Assembly: GCF_020360975.1 (NCBI RefSeq)
Contig: NW_025408686.1
Location: 248,001-312,000, forward strand
Source: Hirsutella rhossiliensis
Lineage: Eukaryota; Ascomycota; Sordariomycetes; Hypocreales; Ophiocordycipitaceae
DNA: 64,000 bases
Direction of reading: 5' to 3'
Part shown: positions 8,857 to 17,626 of the stretch, piece after piece
How the letters are laid out: each line of letters begins with the position of its first letter
Numbering within the stretch: the stretch's first letter is position 1
Notes under the pieces: generated by a model
The model's input: only the letters and a program-made list of their open reading frames with translations
The model's database searches: none
Told to the model about the DNA's origin: nothing
Made by a program: the position numbers and the translations under genes

Positions 8857-9168
8857 TGTGGAAAGCTCTGATGATGCTGATGCTAGCTACTAGCCCCATC
8901 CCTAGTGGAGGGGCGCGCAGACTATAGACCTGTGCGAGGCTGCAATCCCTGCAAATAAGGGCTAGGGCTGCACCCAGCGTTTGTGCAGTGAACTGGCCCT
9001 GCACACCTGGGGTGGATCCTGCCCGTGATTCTGCCCGGTTTGCAACAGAAACCACGGATAATTTTTGCCACCTGTCATATCATGTGGCGAGTGTACGACT
9101 GGCCTTATCATATCTGAACAGACATACTGGATATTATCCCCGCCTTGGCGTTGCTACCTCCCCGTTGT
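8857..9168. other. No recognised feature
   Basis: Spacer between TRIM-like copies. Long ORFs that cross this region run through repeats on both sides and are not credible genes. Confidence 0.45.
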
Positions 9169-9169
9169 T

Positions 9170-9512
9170 GTCGCGAAGACCATTGCGCCAATCAGGCAAA
9201 AGTGGAATGCGCGCTCCGAAAGGCGCACTACAATTGACACATATGTCTTTCTTTCCAACACATCCCTCAGGGATGCCGGGCCATACCGGGATGCCTGGAC
9301 CAACTGCTAAGTCACCCCTTTCCAACGTAGTCTCCTATGTCGCGAAGACCGTTGCGCCACGTAGGCAAAAGCGGAATGCACACTCCAACAAGTGCGCTGC
9401 AATCAACACATATCTGACCCCGCCTTCCCGACATTGTCGGAAAACGCGGTTGTCAGATATGTGTCAATTGCAGCGCACCTGTCGGAGCGCGCGTTCCACT
9501 TTTGTCGGGAAG
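9170..9512. repeat. Outer inverted pair of TRIM LTR-end fragments
   Basis: A minus-orientation LTR-end fragment at about 9170-9247 (TGTCGCGAAGACCATTG...) pairs imperfectly with a plus-orientation fragment at about 9455-9512. The smaller inverted element at 9338 begins inside this span. Confidence 0.45.
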
Positions 9513-9593
9513 GCGGGGTATGTGTTGATTGCAGCGCACTTGTTGGAGTGTGCATTCCGCTTTTGCCTGCGTGGCGCAACGGTCTTCGCGACA
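9338..9593. mobile_element. 256-bp inverted-LTR element with 5-bp TSD
   Basis: It begins TGTCGCGAAGACCG and ends CGGTCTTCGCGACA. The inverted arms are about 76 bp with two mismatches, and both sides carry the 5-bp direct repeat TCCTA (9333-9337, 9594-9598). The arms are homologous to the LTR end of the local TRIM-like family, so this is an inverted, not direct, pair of LTR ends. It has no coding capacity. Confidence 0.6.
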
Positions 9594-9714
9594 TCCTATG
9601 GGTATCCGTACGCTGACGGGATTCGAACCACGGGGCCTACTCGAGTGTGTCGCGCGCGCAGTCTAACCGGAAGTTGCAGGGGTGGTGTGCCATCCCCTCC
9701 CGGGCTCATACCTG

Positions 9715-9846
9715 TTGCGAAGACAGTACGCCACTCAGGCAAAAGTGGAATGCACTCCAACAAGTGCCCTGCAAGTAACGTATATATCTGGCGACGTGTC
9801 TACCTTCCGACCAACAAGTGTTCCCCTCGACAGGCTTCTTCTCAAC
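9715..9846 (-). mobile_element. TRIM-like LTR (empty site for the hairpin)
   Basis: 132 bp starting TGTTGCGAAG and ending CTTCTCAACA on the plus strand (TG...CA). On the minus strand it is followed by TATGAGCCCGGGAGGGG, the same PBS-like motif as at 8300, and then by an interior with a B-box-like GGTTCGAATCCC (about 9600-9714). It lacks the hairpin found at the equivalent place in 8490-8856. Confidence 0.55.
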
Positions 9847-9929
9847 AAATCTGCAACGGTCAATTCCAAATCTGCATTGTTTATTGAGAGCCAACCCAAC
9901 TAGCAACCAATTCCCATCGCTCACCAAAG

Positions 9930-10019
9930 ATGTTGTCAAGCGTCTTACCGTTCACAGTTAGTTCCTTGCCAGAATAGCAGCTTTCGAATCGTGTGCTAAA
10001 GCCCTGGTCTTAGCCCGAG
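9930..10019 (+). pseudogene. Likely former N-terminus of the O-methyltransferase
   Basis: Thirty codons in frame with the methyltransferase, starting at an ATG (9930). They contain two TAG stops in CAG-like positions (GAA-TAG-CAG and TCT-TAG-CCC). The peptide around them (LPFTVSSLPE, QLSNRVLKPW) looks like plausible coding sequence. CpA-to-TpA is the RIP signature. This could instead be 5' UTR. Confidence 0.45.
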
Positions 10020-10872
10020 ATGGCGGTGGAGGTGACCAACTACTGCACTGAGCATTCGAAGAAGGTCACAGAGCAAATGGATGAACTCTGGGACTGGACT
10101 TGCCAAAATTTTGCCGACGCCGACAAGATGTCTTCGCCATTGCAAGGAGCAACAATGACGTTTCTGGCAGAGTTTGTGAGAGCTCGTCGCAGTACATATG
10201 CCGCTTAATACCCCGAGCTGAGACCCGAGTGAGCTAACGTGCTAGGCAGTTCTTGAAATAGGTTGCTATACAGGTTACAGCGCCTTGGCCTGGTACGAAG
10301 GCACTAGAAAAACTAATGCAGAGATCATCTCGCTGGAGGCCGACCCGAAGATGATTGCAGCCTCGCGCAACACATTTGACAAATACAAGGTCAACGACCG
10401 ACTAACTCTCGTCGAAGGCCCTGCTCAAGACTCGCTGAAGAAGCTGAGCGGCCAGTTTGACATTATTTTTGTTGATGCAAACAAGGAGGGCTACCAAAAT
10501 TATGTACAATATATTTTGGATCATAAGTTGTTAGCCCCTGAAGGGTTGATCATGTGTGACAATGGTGAGAAGCAAGTTCAGAAATATCCAGGGTCGGAAT
10601 ACTAACCAAATGACTCAATAGTCTTTGCTAGGGGTATGACTATTTCCACGAATGCCAACCCTCTGCTGTCTGGAGAGTCCCGCTCTTACTGGACGGAGAA
10701 CGGCAAGGCACTTCGAGGCTTTTGTGACTTTTGCCGCGAAGACAAACGCATCGACGTTCTTCTCCTGCCTCTCTTCGACGGCGTAACCCTTGCGAAATGG
10801 GTGCCAAGCTCGCGCCATGAAATTATGTCTTCGACTCATGATGCATTGGAGGATAAAAAGGCTGCTCCTTGA
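10020..10872 (+). CDS. Class I SAM-dependent O-methyltransferase (caffeoyl-CoA-OMT-like), three exons
   Basis: This would transfer methyl groups from S-adenosylmethionine to a small catechol-like or secondary-metabolite substrate; the substrate is not predictable. Exons are 10020-10191, 10250-10564 and 10622-10872. The 58-bp and 57-bp introns have GCTAAC and ACTAAC branch sites, and the joins stay in frame for 245 residues. Seen: MSSPLQGATMTFLAEF, the SAM-binding loop ILEIGCYTGYSA, the acidic ISLEAD strand, and the metal-binding FDIIFVDANKEGY and MCDN. Reading continues upstream in frame to an ATG at 9930 but through two TAG codons (9975-9977, 10011-10013). Each is one C-to-T change from CAG. 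The original N-terminus may be lost, with translation now starting at 10020. The 3' end overlaps the convergent DUF3723 gene by 37 bp. Confidence 0.82.
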
Positions 10873-12347
10873 CAGTCGGAGGGCAGGTAATGCGTCGACT
10901 TAACATAAAAGTGATTTGCCGAATTTCGTTGCCAGGATAAGGTCTCGCGAAGAGAGGATGCAACCCTTTGTGTCAAGCGATCCAGTTTTTCCTGTTGCTC
11001 CTGCTGCATCTCTTCCAACTGTCGCAGCTTGGCGTGTTTTTCCTCCTCTTGTGTAGCGAGTAGTCCCAACAAAGTTTCCGTCTCCTCGATCTTGGCGTGT
11101 TGTTCCTCCTCTTGTCTAGCGAGCATCCCCAACAGCGTTTCCTTATCCTCGATCTTGGCCTGCGCTGCGGCAAGCAGAGCATTGAGCTGATCTAACTTTG
11201 ACCGCTCATTCTCAATGTCTCGCCGTAATAGCTGCAGCGTGGACCTCTGGTCATCAGCTCGATGCGAGTCGTCGTGTGGCGCGTCCAGCTCCGGGTCAAG
11301 GGCACGTGCGATGAGAGCCCTGCTTAACTCCACATGATTTGAGACCTCCAATGGTGGGGATGTCCGGTCAGTCATGGACACATCTCGATTTGTCGCGTCG
11401 CGGTCTGCAGTGCAGCCCTGGGTCGATGGAGGTTGTCCGAAGTAGGCCAAATACACCGACCTTCTGATGAACAACGAGCGCAGCTCGGTCTGATCCGATT
11501 CTGCCGCTTCGTCCAGCTTCGGAAGGAACAGCCGGGTTTTATCGCGTTCGTGATCCAGATCGTGGGGTATTCCGTATCGGTTTGGAGGCTGGACGCGCAC
11601 GCTGGTATCCGCATGCTCCGATGCTTCGGCGTCAGACATCGGAACGGCCGTCGCGAACACGTCAACCACTTGTTGGATGCGCTGCTCGCGATTTGCGTAC
11701 CGGAACCGCCCTGGCTTCCGAGCGGCCAGCAGAGCGTGTTCAGCGATGGCCCTGTCCGGTGACGCCTGCAATATCTTTCTCACTTTTTCCGACTCGAAAC
11801 CAAGTCGCGAGGCAAGCGAGGCGAGGTCATGAAGTGCACTTTCGTCTGGTTTCATTCGCGCTTTCGCCAAGCGGTCTTTCTTTTGCGCGTCGGTCGGCAG
11901 GTCTTGATACATGCGGAACGCGGCCAGCCAGAGCTGCCGCATCCCCAAGTCAAGTCTCAGCGCGGCATCTCCTGCAATAGTTCCAAAGCTCCCATCTGAG
12001 ATCTGAATCACGCACCGGTCGCTCTGCTGGTTGACGTCCGTAAACATGTCTTCCAGGCGGCCTGCAATGGTGTCGCGTGGTCCTGTATCCACGATTTTCT
12101 TCATGCACTCCGCAGCACATGCCAGAAACTTGCGGTCTTCGAAGAAAGCGAACAGTGACGGAATCAACTGTGTGCGAGAAGCGCCGCAGACTTTGGGCCA
12201 CATCGCCTCGCGCTGTGGCTCCGAATAGTTGCCAAATATTTGCCCGCTTTTCAATCTCGCAAGCAAGTCATCGTGATCTGTCCTGCAGGCTCCAGGAGCC
12301 CTACCCTGCAGAGCCTTCTGCAGACTTCCCTTCTTACCTGGTTTCAA
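10836..12347 (-). CDS. DUF3723 family protein, 5' truncated
   Basis: DUF3723 is a fungal domain of unknown function, recurrent as an accessory gene in Starship giant transposons. The 503-codon frame is open. Residues about 15-260 match the family: APGACRTD, LIPSLFAFFEDRKFL, DTIAGRLEDMFTDVNQ, GMRQLWLAAFRMYQDLP, LASLASRLGFESEKV. The expected N-terminal half is absent. The similarity stops at about residue 15, where the DNA becomes a 90-bp repeat (12316-12405) also found inverted at 26.3 kb, so the Met at 12345-12347 is probably not the native start. The C-terminal third is a predicted coiled coil rich in Glu/Lys with a 21-residue tandem repeat (AKIE.ETLLG.LA.QEEE, 63-bp unit, 11028-11154). It overlaps the O-methyltransferase 3' end convergently. 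Confidence 0.75.
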   Translation of the reverse strand: MKPGKKGSLQKALQGRAPGACRTDHDDLLARLKSGQIFGNYSEPQREAMWPKVCGASRTQLIPSLFAFFEDRKFLACAAECMKKIVDTGPRDTIAGRLEDMFTDVNQQSDRCVIQISDGSFGTIAGDAALRLDLGMRQLWLAAFRMYQDLPTDAQKKDRLAKARMKPDESALHDLASLASRLGFESEKVRKILQASPDRAIAEHALLAARKPGRFRYANREQRIQQVVDVFATAVPMSDAEASEHADTSVRVQPPNRYGIPHDLDHERDKTRLFLPKLDEAAESDQTELRSLFIRRSVYLAYFGQPPSTQGCTADRDATNRDVSMTDRTSPPLEVSNHVELSRALIARALDPELDAPHDDSHRADDQRSTLQLLRRDIENERSKLDQLNALLAAAQAKIEDKETLLGMLARQEEEQHAKIEETETLLGLLATQEEEKHAKLRQLEEMQQEQQEKLDRLTQRVASSLRETLSWQRNSANHFYVKSTHYLPSDCQGAAFLSSNAS

Positions 12348-12405
12348 GCTGTATTATCTAGAGAGACCTAGAGACCTCAACTCGTTCGGACCTTCTTCTC
12401 GACAC
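12316..12405 (-). repeat. About 90-bp repeat, inverted relative to 26,288-26,383
   Basis: On the minus strand: TGTCGAGAAGAAGGTCCGAA, then a TCTCTAGGTCTCTCTAG run, then CAGCTTGAAACC and AAGTCTGCAG. The same string with few changes lies on the plus strand at 26.3 kb. It marks the point where the DUF3723 coding similarity ends. Confidence 0.8.
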
Positions 12406-14256
12406 AATTTGCACAAACCAGGCAAGAGTAGTATCACATCGTCAGATTAGATTATAGCCCAAAAAAGGCGCAAGAAGTTGCACGATCGAGTCACCGAAGA
12501 ATTATCTCTTTTGGGTGTTGTGTACCGGTACGGGGCTTGAGGACGTGATGGTTTTAAGATTTTAATAATAAAGTTGCAGCTTACAGTCCGCCCCAGAATT
12601 GGGAAAAGATATCAATTTACGTTGCTAGAGGCAGCAGCATATAATAGCAGCAGGCTCCATAAGACTAATGCATCTGCTTCAAGCCTCATATATTGATGCG
12701 AGAGGTATGATAAATGTGCGATGCGCAATTGCTGCAAAAGGCGATGCAGGTATACTACAGTGGGGTGTAGCCTGATGTGACGCATGCGGTGGCCGGTATT
12801 TTTTTGGTGCGGTTTTTGCCAACCTTGCCTAATGTGCGACCGTACTGCAGCTCTTTGTTCCGGCTCGCTATTGGTCAAGTTGGTCAGATTAAGGCCAAAA
12901 TCGGGCGTCCCAGAATGAGCTTGACGTCCAATCACATCCTCAAGGTTGGATGATTGGAAGCCGGTGGCTTGCTTCATCAAGACTAGTCGAGCGGTAAAGT
13001 TCAGTGATCGTGAAGCGGTCTGGCGATTGGAGAGCGCAATAAATATTGCACATCTGATCTGCTTTTACCCTGTCGCGTCTGTTTCGTGTTTGTCGGCGGG
13101 GGGCAAGGTGAACTGAGGAAAGGCTTCAACGTCAAGTTCTGCCTAGCAGAGAGTATGGGAAGTGTGACCAGATGCTACCCTAAAGACATGAGATGAAAGC
13201 TACGCAGAGGCTCGTTTAACTCTCCCCTGTAAAAATTCTTCCCCCGTCAGAGCTGTTAGCGGCTCGCTAGCAGGGGGCCGGATTTGCAGGCCACCCGACC
13301 GCGCTTTTGCTGCCCGGGTCCATCGTGGCCCTAACAGCACAGAGGAAGACATTAGGAGAGTTCATATTCCTCTGCAAAGCCGGTCTCGACAACACGTCCA
13401 CACGGACCTCACAGCTTCCTTCGGAACCAAGGAGCTGTGGGTATTGGAAGGCCCGCCCTTCTAAACAACGGTGGCTGGTTGCGCAGGTTTTTCTCCCTGA
13501 AGGCAAGCTGCACGACAGCCTCTGATTCCTTCGAGGGTTTTTCTGCCGCCGCTCCTGCGCTATTTCCATCGCCTGGTTACCGAAGCATGGACTGCGACAG
13601 CAGCGTTAGCGAGAGAGCGAGAGAATTCTGACCGGACAAAACCAAGGGTTGACCATTGTGGCAATCGCCACGCGCCTGGACGACCCGCTGACGGGCACCA
13701 GGCTCCGACACTGAGCGCCTTAGAGCCGATGAAATGCTGGATGGACTTCGGGAAGGCTGGCTGCAGAGGATAGCCACGGACACTTGTATTGACGGGCTTA
13801 GCGACAACCTACCGGTGGAGGGTAGGAAAGCCGTCTCCGGGGATTGAGCCCGACAGCTCGCCCTTGCGAGGCCTTGCAAGAAGCGCTGGGTGAGGCCTAC
13901 TGTGGCAGGATTTTCTCGATAGCCTAGCTCAGCACGTCCTGTGCCCCACCGGGACCTGAGCGGCCTTACGGCCGCTGGACGGAAAATACACACACACACA
14001 CACACGCAGAGGCTCGTTCTGCCCTGGCAACACTTTGATATCTCGTAAGAGCTACCCGTTGGTCTAAGCGTGGTGGGGCCACGGCAGCCCACTAAAGGTC
14101 TTACGCCCTTTAGTTGGCACAAAAATCCGTGACATCACAAAATTCCGTGACAGTCGCCTCTCTTTGAGTACCGTCTCAATTGCCGTCAACGCGTATTTTC
14201 AACCCAAACCAACTTGAGAGGTTATTCTCTATTTCATACGGTATGACTCCCAATGA
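12406..14256. other. Gene-poor stretch with an (AC)9 microsatellite
   Basis: No gene that I can support. An (AC)9 run lies at 13988-14005. The 13.25-14.1 kb part is GC-richer and has a long antisense ORF without recognisable motifs. A small hairpin (CACTAAAGG...CCTTTAGT-like) lies near 14088-14117. Confidence 0.45.
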
Positions 14257-14868
14257 CAATGCCTAGCCGCCGCGCGAGCCGTCATCGCCTCTCGCCGGCC
14301 GCCTAGAGCGGCCCTACGTCGTGCCACAACACCACAACGAACCCCCCTTTCTATCCGCAAAGCGGCTTCTAGGTACAAAGTCAATAGAGGCGCTGTCGAG
14401 AGGGCCATCCGTTCTTTGGAAAACCCATTTGCCCGAGGTCAGGGGCGCCCAACTGCGTTGACTGAGGATGAAGATAACGCCCTTGTGGCGTACATACAGT
14501 GGATGGAGCGTACTGGTATAATTGGTATTCCAGCGGGAAAGGAGCAGCTTGAGGCTGCCGCAAATACAATCAGGCAGCGACGAGATCCATCATCAAGACC
14601 TATGTCTCAGAACTGGCTCGCAGGCTGGCGCCAAAGTCACCCTGAGGTCAAGAAGACTTACTTGAAGGCCGTCGAGAGAGCACGGAAGTCTTTTGAAGCG
14701 CAGAGTGTTGAGGAAGTGAATGACTTCTTCTCTAACCTCGACGAGACTATCAAGAAGTTTCGCATTGGGGCATCGGAGATTTGGAATGAAGATGAAGCTG
14801 GCATTCGGATCGGCTGCTTGCGAGAACGCGTACACGTTCTGTTGAGACATGGACCAAGACATGTTTAG
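14257..14868 (+). pseudogene. pogo/Fot1 transposase N-terminal fragment
   Basis: An open frame from about 14257 gives PLSIRKAASRYKVNRGAVERAI, the helix-turn-helix of Fot1/pogo transposases. It continues through GRPTALTEDEDNALVAYI and the CENP-B-type domain to the first catalytic Asp region IWNEDEAGIRIG. It stops at 14868, shortly before the Copia insertion at 14925; the rest of the DDE domain is missing. No start codon in this frame is convincing. This is a different family from the transposases at 856 and 15149. Confidence 0.75.
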
Positions 14869-14924
14869 GCAGCAGTTACAAGTGGTGAGTCACTGGATAG
14901 TGGCACGGACGTGCCACTATGTAT

Positions 14925-15148
14925 TGCAGTACGAGATGGGCAGCAAGCATTGATCTTGAGTGGAATAAAGCTCTTGATTCTTCTATCTAGAGAGGGAGTG
15001 TAGATGATCTTATATAGATAGAAGAACAGTGGAAGTGAATGAATAACCCAGCTGTTGGGTTGTGGCTGTGTAAAGCGTAGGCAAAAGGAAGGTTAATTGC
15101 CTGCATTAGCCTAGGTTGACTGGAAGACCAAATGAGCCTTGGCTGGTA
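14925..15148 (-). repeat. Copia 3' LTR, distal part
   Basis: 224 bp matching 22311-22534. It is cut at TA (15147-15148), where the pogo element starts. Confidence 0.9.
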
Positions 15149-17456
15149 AGGGATTTCCCGGTGATCTGCCGGATCGGACGATTCGCCGGATTTTGGTTCC
15201 TTGCATTCCGGTGAAGATTTGAGTGAAACTCCACGAAAATAATATGAAACAATCTCACATTAAAGCAGAAGCAAGAAAGATGCCTAGCAATTCCATTCAA
15301 TCTACTTCGCAGTCATCAAGCCACCGTGGCCGCTTCCTGTGGCGTCCCGATCGCGCAAGTCCCCGCATTGCGACTACCATCTCCTGGTCGCGCTCGACAG
15401 CCAATGATGGCTTTTGGGACGTGAGGAAGTGGTCAATGCCGGCTTTGGATCTTTACGCAACTTAATGTTTGGCGATTTTGAGTGTTCCGGAGCTGTCGTC
15501 GGTTCTGGTGGAGCCGAAATGGCGACGACAATCTCGTCTCGAACGCCCGGACTCTTCTCGCGAGTCTGTGGAGCAACAGAGGTCCGGATCCCATTTCCGA
15601 CATTTTTTCTGGTTCTTTCGCTTGAGCTCTTTCCGTATCTGCCTGTTTTTCTCCCGCTCTTGTTGTCTGGCTTCCTTTGCCTGACGTCTTTGCTCAGTTT
15701 TGCCTCCCGCTGCCTTCTCTTCTCCAGAGCGAGAACTTTGAGGTTTGCCGCCTTTGCTGTCGCTCAAACCTTTGTCGTTCTTTCTCCAAGGCCTCTTCTT
15801 GCTTCTGAGTCTCCATGGCTGCTTTCTTCAAGCGCGCTTGGGCCACTTTTGCAGGGCTAAATACCTGCGCCGAGTTAGGATCTACACGATCGAAAAGGTA
15901 ATCCTTCAGAGCTTTACCGCGCATTCTGCGCTGCTTTTCGTGAAAGATAGTCTCCCGAAGTCCCTGATTCTCATATCGAAGCAATTCGTTCTGAGATTGG
16001 AGACTTTCGAGAGTACTTTGAGCTTCCGACTGTCTCGGCTAGCGTTTTTGAGGATCCATCGACTACCTTGTCGACAAGTCGGCGCAAATCCCGAGCAGTG
16101 GGCTGCTGCAGGGCGAGCGAGTCAACGGAGCTGTCGCCAGACTCAGACTCATCTTCTGTTTTCTCCGCGATCTGCGACAAAACGACTTCAGGGTCAAATG
16201 GGAGGAGTCCGGTCCGTTTCAACCACTTGCGATGTTCTCCGCCGAGAAAGATGACCCGAATGCGTTCCAAAATAACGACCAGAACTCGCGTTTCGATAGC
16301 CCGATGAGTCCCTGTGTCTTTGCAGTCCACTGGATGAGCTGGTTGGTGTATGCGGTCGAAAGAGGGCCAAAGGGACACATCAAGGGGCTGCAGCCTGTGC
16401 GTGGAATGCGGCGGAAACACGGCAACGATTATCCGATGCTGGTCACACCACTCCAGGAAGTCCATATTGACATGACTAGAGTGTCCGTCGGTAATCAGGA
16501 GGCGGTAATCCCGGCCGTTTCGCGCCTTTTCTTTCGTGAACCGGTCGAAAACACCAATGAGCCATTCCTTTCCAAGTTCATGGTTCGTCCAACCCGTTTC
16601 TGAGGTTGTGAAAAACGCCGCTTGGTGCTCCGGATCAAACTCCGTGAGCCAGGAGTCCTGAACTTGCCCTGGCTTGCCTTGGTAGATGAGAAACGGGGGT
16701 AGCGCGGTCAGGTCTTGACAGACACATGCCAGGAACGTGATCCATGATCTGTTGCCATCCTGCGCAGCACCGATCAATTTTCCTTGCTTCTTGGCACGAA
16801 CAGAGAATACTCTCTTGGTACGATTGATGACGCCGAGGAGAAAGCCCTTTTCGTCCACATTATACGTGTTGCAAGGCAGGATGTCGTATTTCTCGATTTT
16901 CTCGCCAATCTTGTACGATCAGCAATGAAGGGATGGACTTGGGCACCTACTTACAAGCTCATAGTAGGCTCTGTATCTAGAAGCATTGTCTGCTCTCTTT
17001 CTTGCGATATCAAAACCGTCGAACCAAGTGCAACCGAGCTCATCGCTGTTACGTCGGACGAAGCTATACGGCCAGTCCTTTCCGACCTCAATTTTGGCGA
17101 TATCCTGGGCAAAACTTTTGATCATCGGCAGCGTAGGCGGAATCCCACGTGATGAAAGCTTGCGAATATACGCAACAAGATCCCTTTCTTGCTGTTTTGA
17201 GAGACGTGACTTATACAAACTGTCGGCATCCCGTCTTGACCTCTGTTTGCCTTGGTGTCGCCGTCGCAGGGTAGTCTCGTCGCAATTGAACTGACGCGCA
17301 GTCTTGGCATAGTTAACAGTGTCACACAGCTTCAGAAACTCAAGCGCTTCATCAATCGGGGCCATGGTGGTGGAGAAATTCAGGATTGAAGTGGAGACGT
17401 GAACTGGCGGTGAATCCGGCGAATCGCCCGATCCGGCAGATCACCGGGAAATCCCT
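15149..17456 (-). mobile_element. pogo-type DNA transposon inside the Copia LTR
   Basis: 2308 bp with inverted ends of about 45 bp starting AGGGATTTCCCGGTGATCTG, flanked by TA on both sides (15147-15148, 17457-17458). The intact 5' LTR at 22311-22646 preserves the empty site (GGCTGG-TA-TACGGCC), so the boundaries and the TA duplication are certain. It carries one transposase gene on the minus strand. Confidence 0.95.
15462..17365 (-). pseudogene. pogo transposase with one intron and several frameshifts
   Basis: DDE transposase of the surrounding element. Exon 1 (16955-17365) starts MAPIDEALEFL and has a helix-turn-helix (YAKTARQFNCDETTLRRR) and a CENP-B-like segment. A 45-bp GTAAGT...AAG intron (16910-16954) joins in frame to exon 2. 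Catalytic acids are in NVDEKGF, LLITDGHSSH and LQPLDVSLW. Between about 16375 and 16230 the true peptide (AYTNQLIQWTAKTQG) is in another frame, then reading returns (WKRTGLLPFDPEVVL). Two further slips near 15985 and 15700 affect the Lys/Glu-rich C-terminal coil, so at least four single-base changes separate this from an open gene. Most lie in short homopolymers. Confidence 0.85.
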
Positions 17457-17458
17457 TA

Positions 17459-17571
17459 TACGGCCGAATATGCCTCTAACCCAGCTGTTGGGTTGTGGCT
17501 GTGTAAAGCGTAGGCAAAAGGAAGGTTGGTGAGGCTTGTAGATACTGATGTGCCAGTGTGACAGTGCAACA
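17459..17571 (-). repeat. Copia 3' LTR, proximal part
   Basis: 113 bp matching 22535-22646 of the 5' LTR, with one extra A. Confidence 0.9.
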
Positions 17572-17583
17572 TACCCCCCTCAG
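17572..17583 (-). other. Polypurine tract of the Copia element
   Basis: On the minus strand this reads ACCTGAGGGGGG directly before the 3' LTR, the expected site for plus-strand priming. Confidence 0.75.
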
Positions 17584-17626
17584 GTTGAGCCTGAAGATGA
17601 GGGCTGAAGGGTCAGACTGAAGAAAA

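Noticed and set aside
8988..9887. 299-codon plus-strand ORF
   Set aside because: It runs through three inverted LTR-derived repeats and has no domain-like composition; chance opening.
13577..14122. 181-codon minus-strand ORF
   Set aside because: Low-complexity, includes a frame through the AC microsatellite, no recognisable motif.
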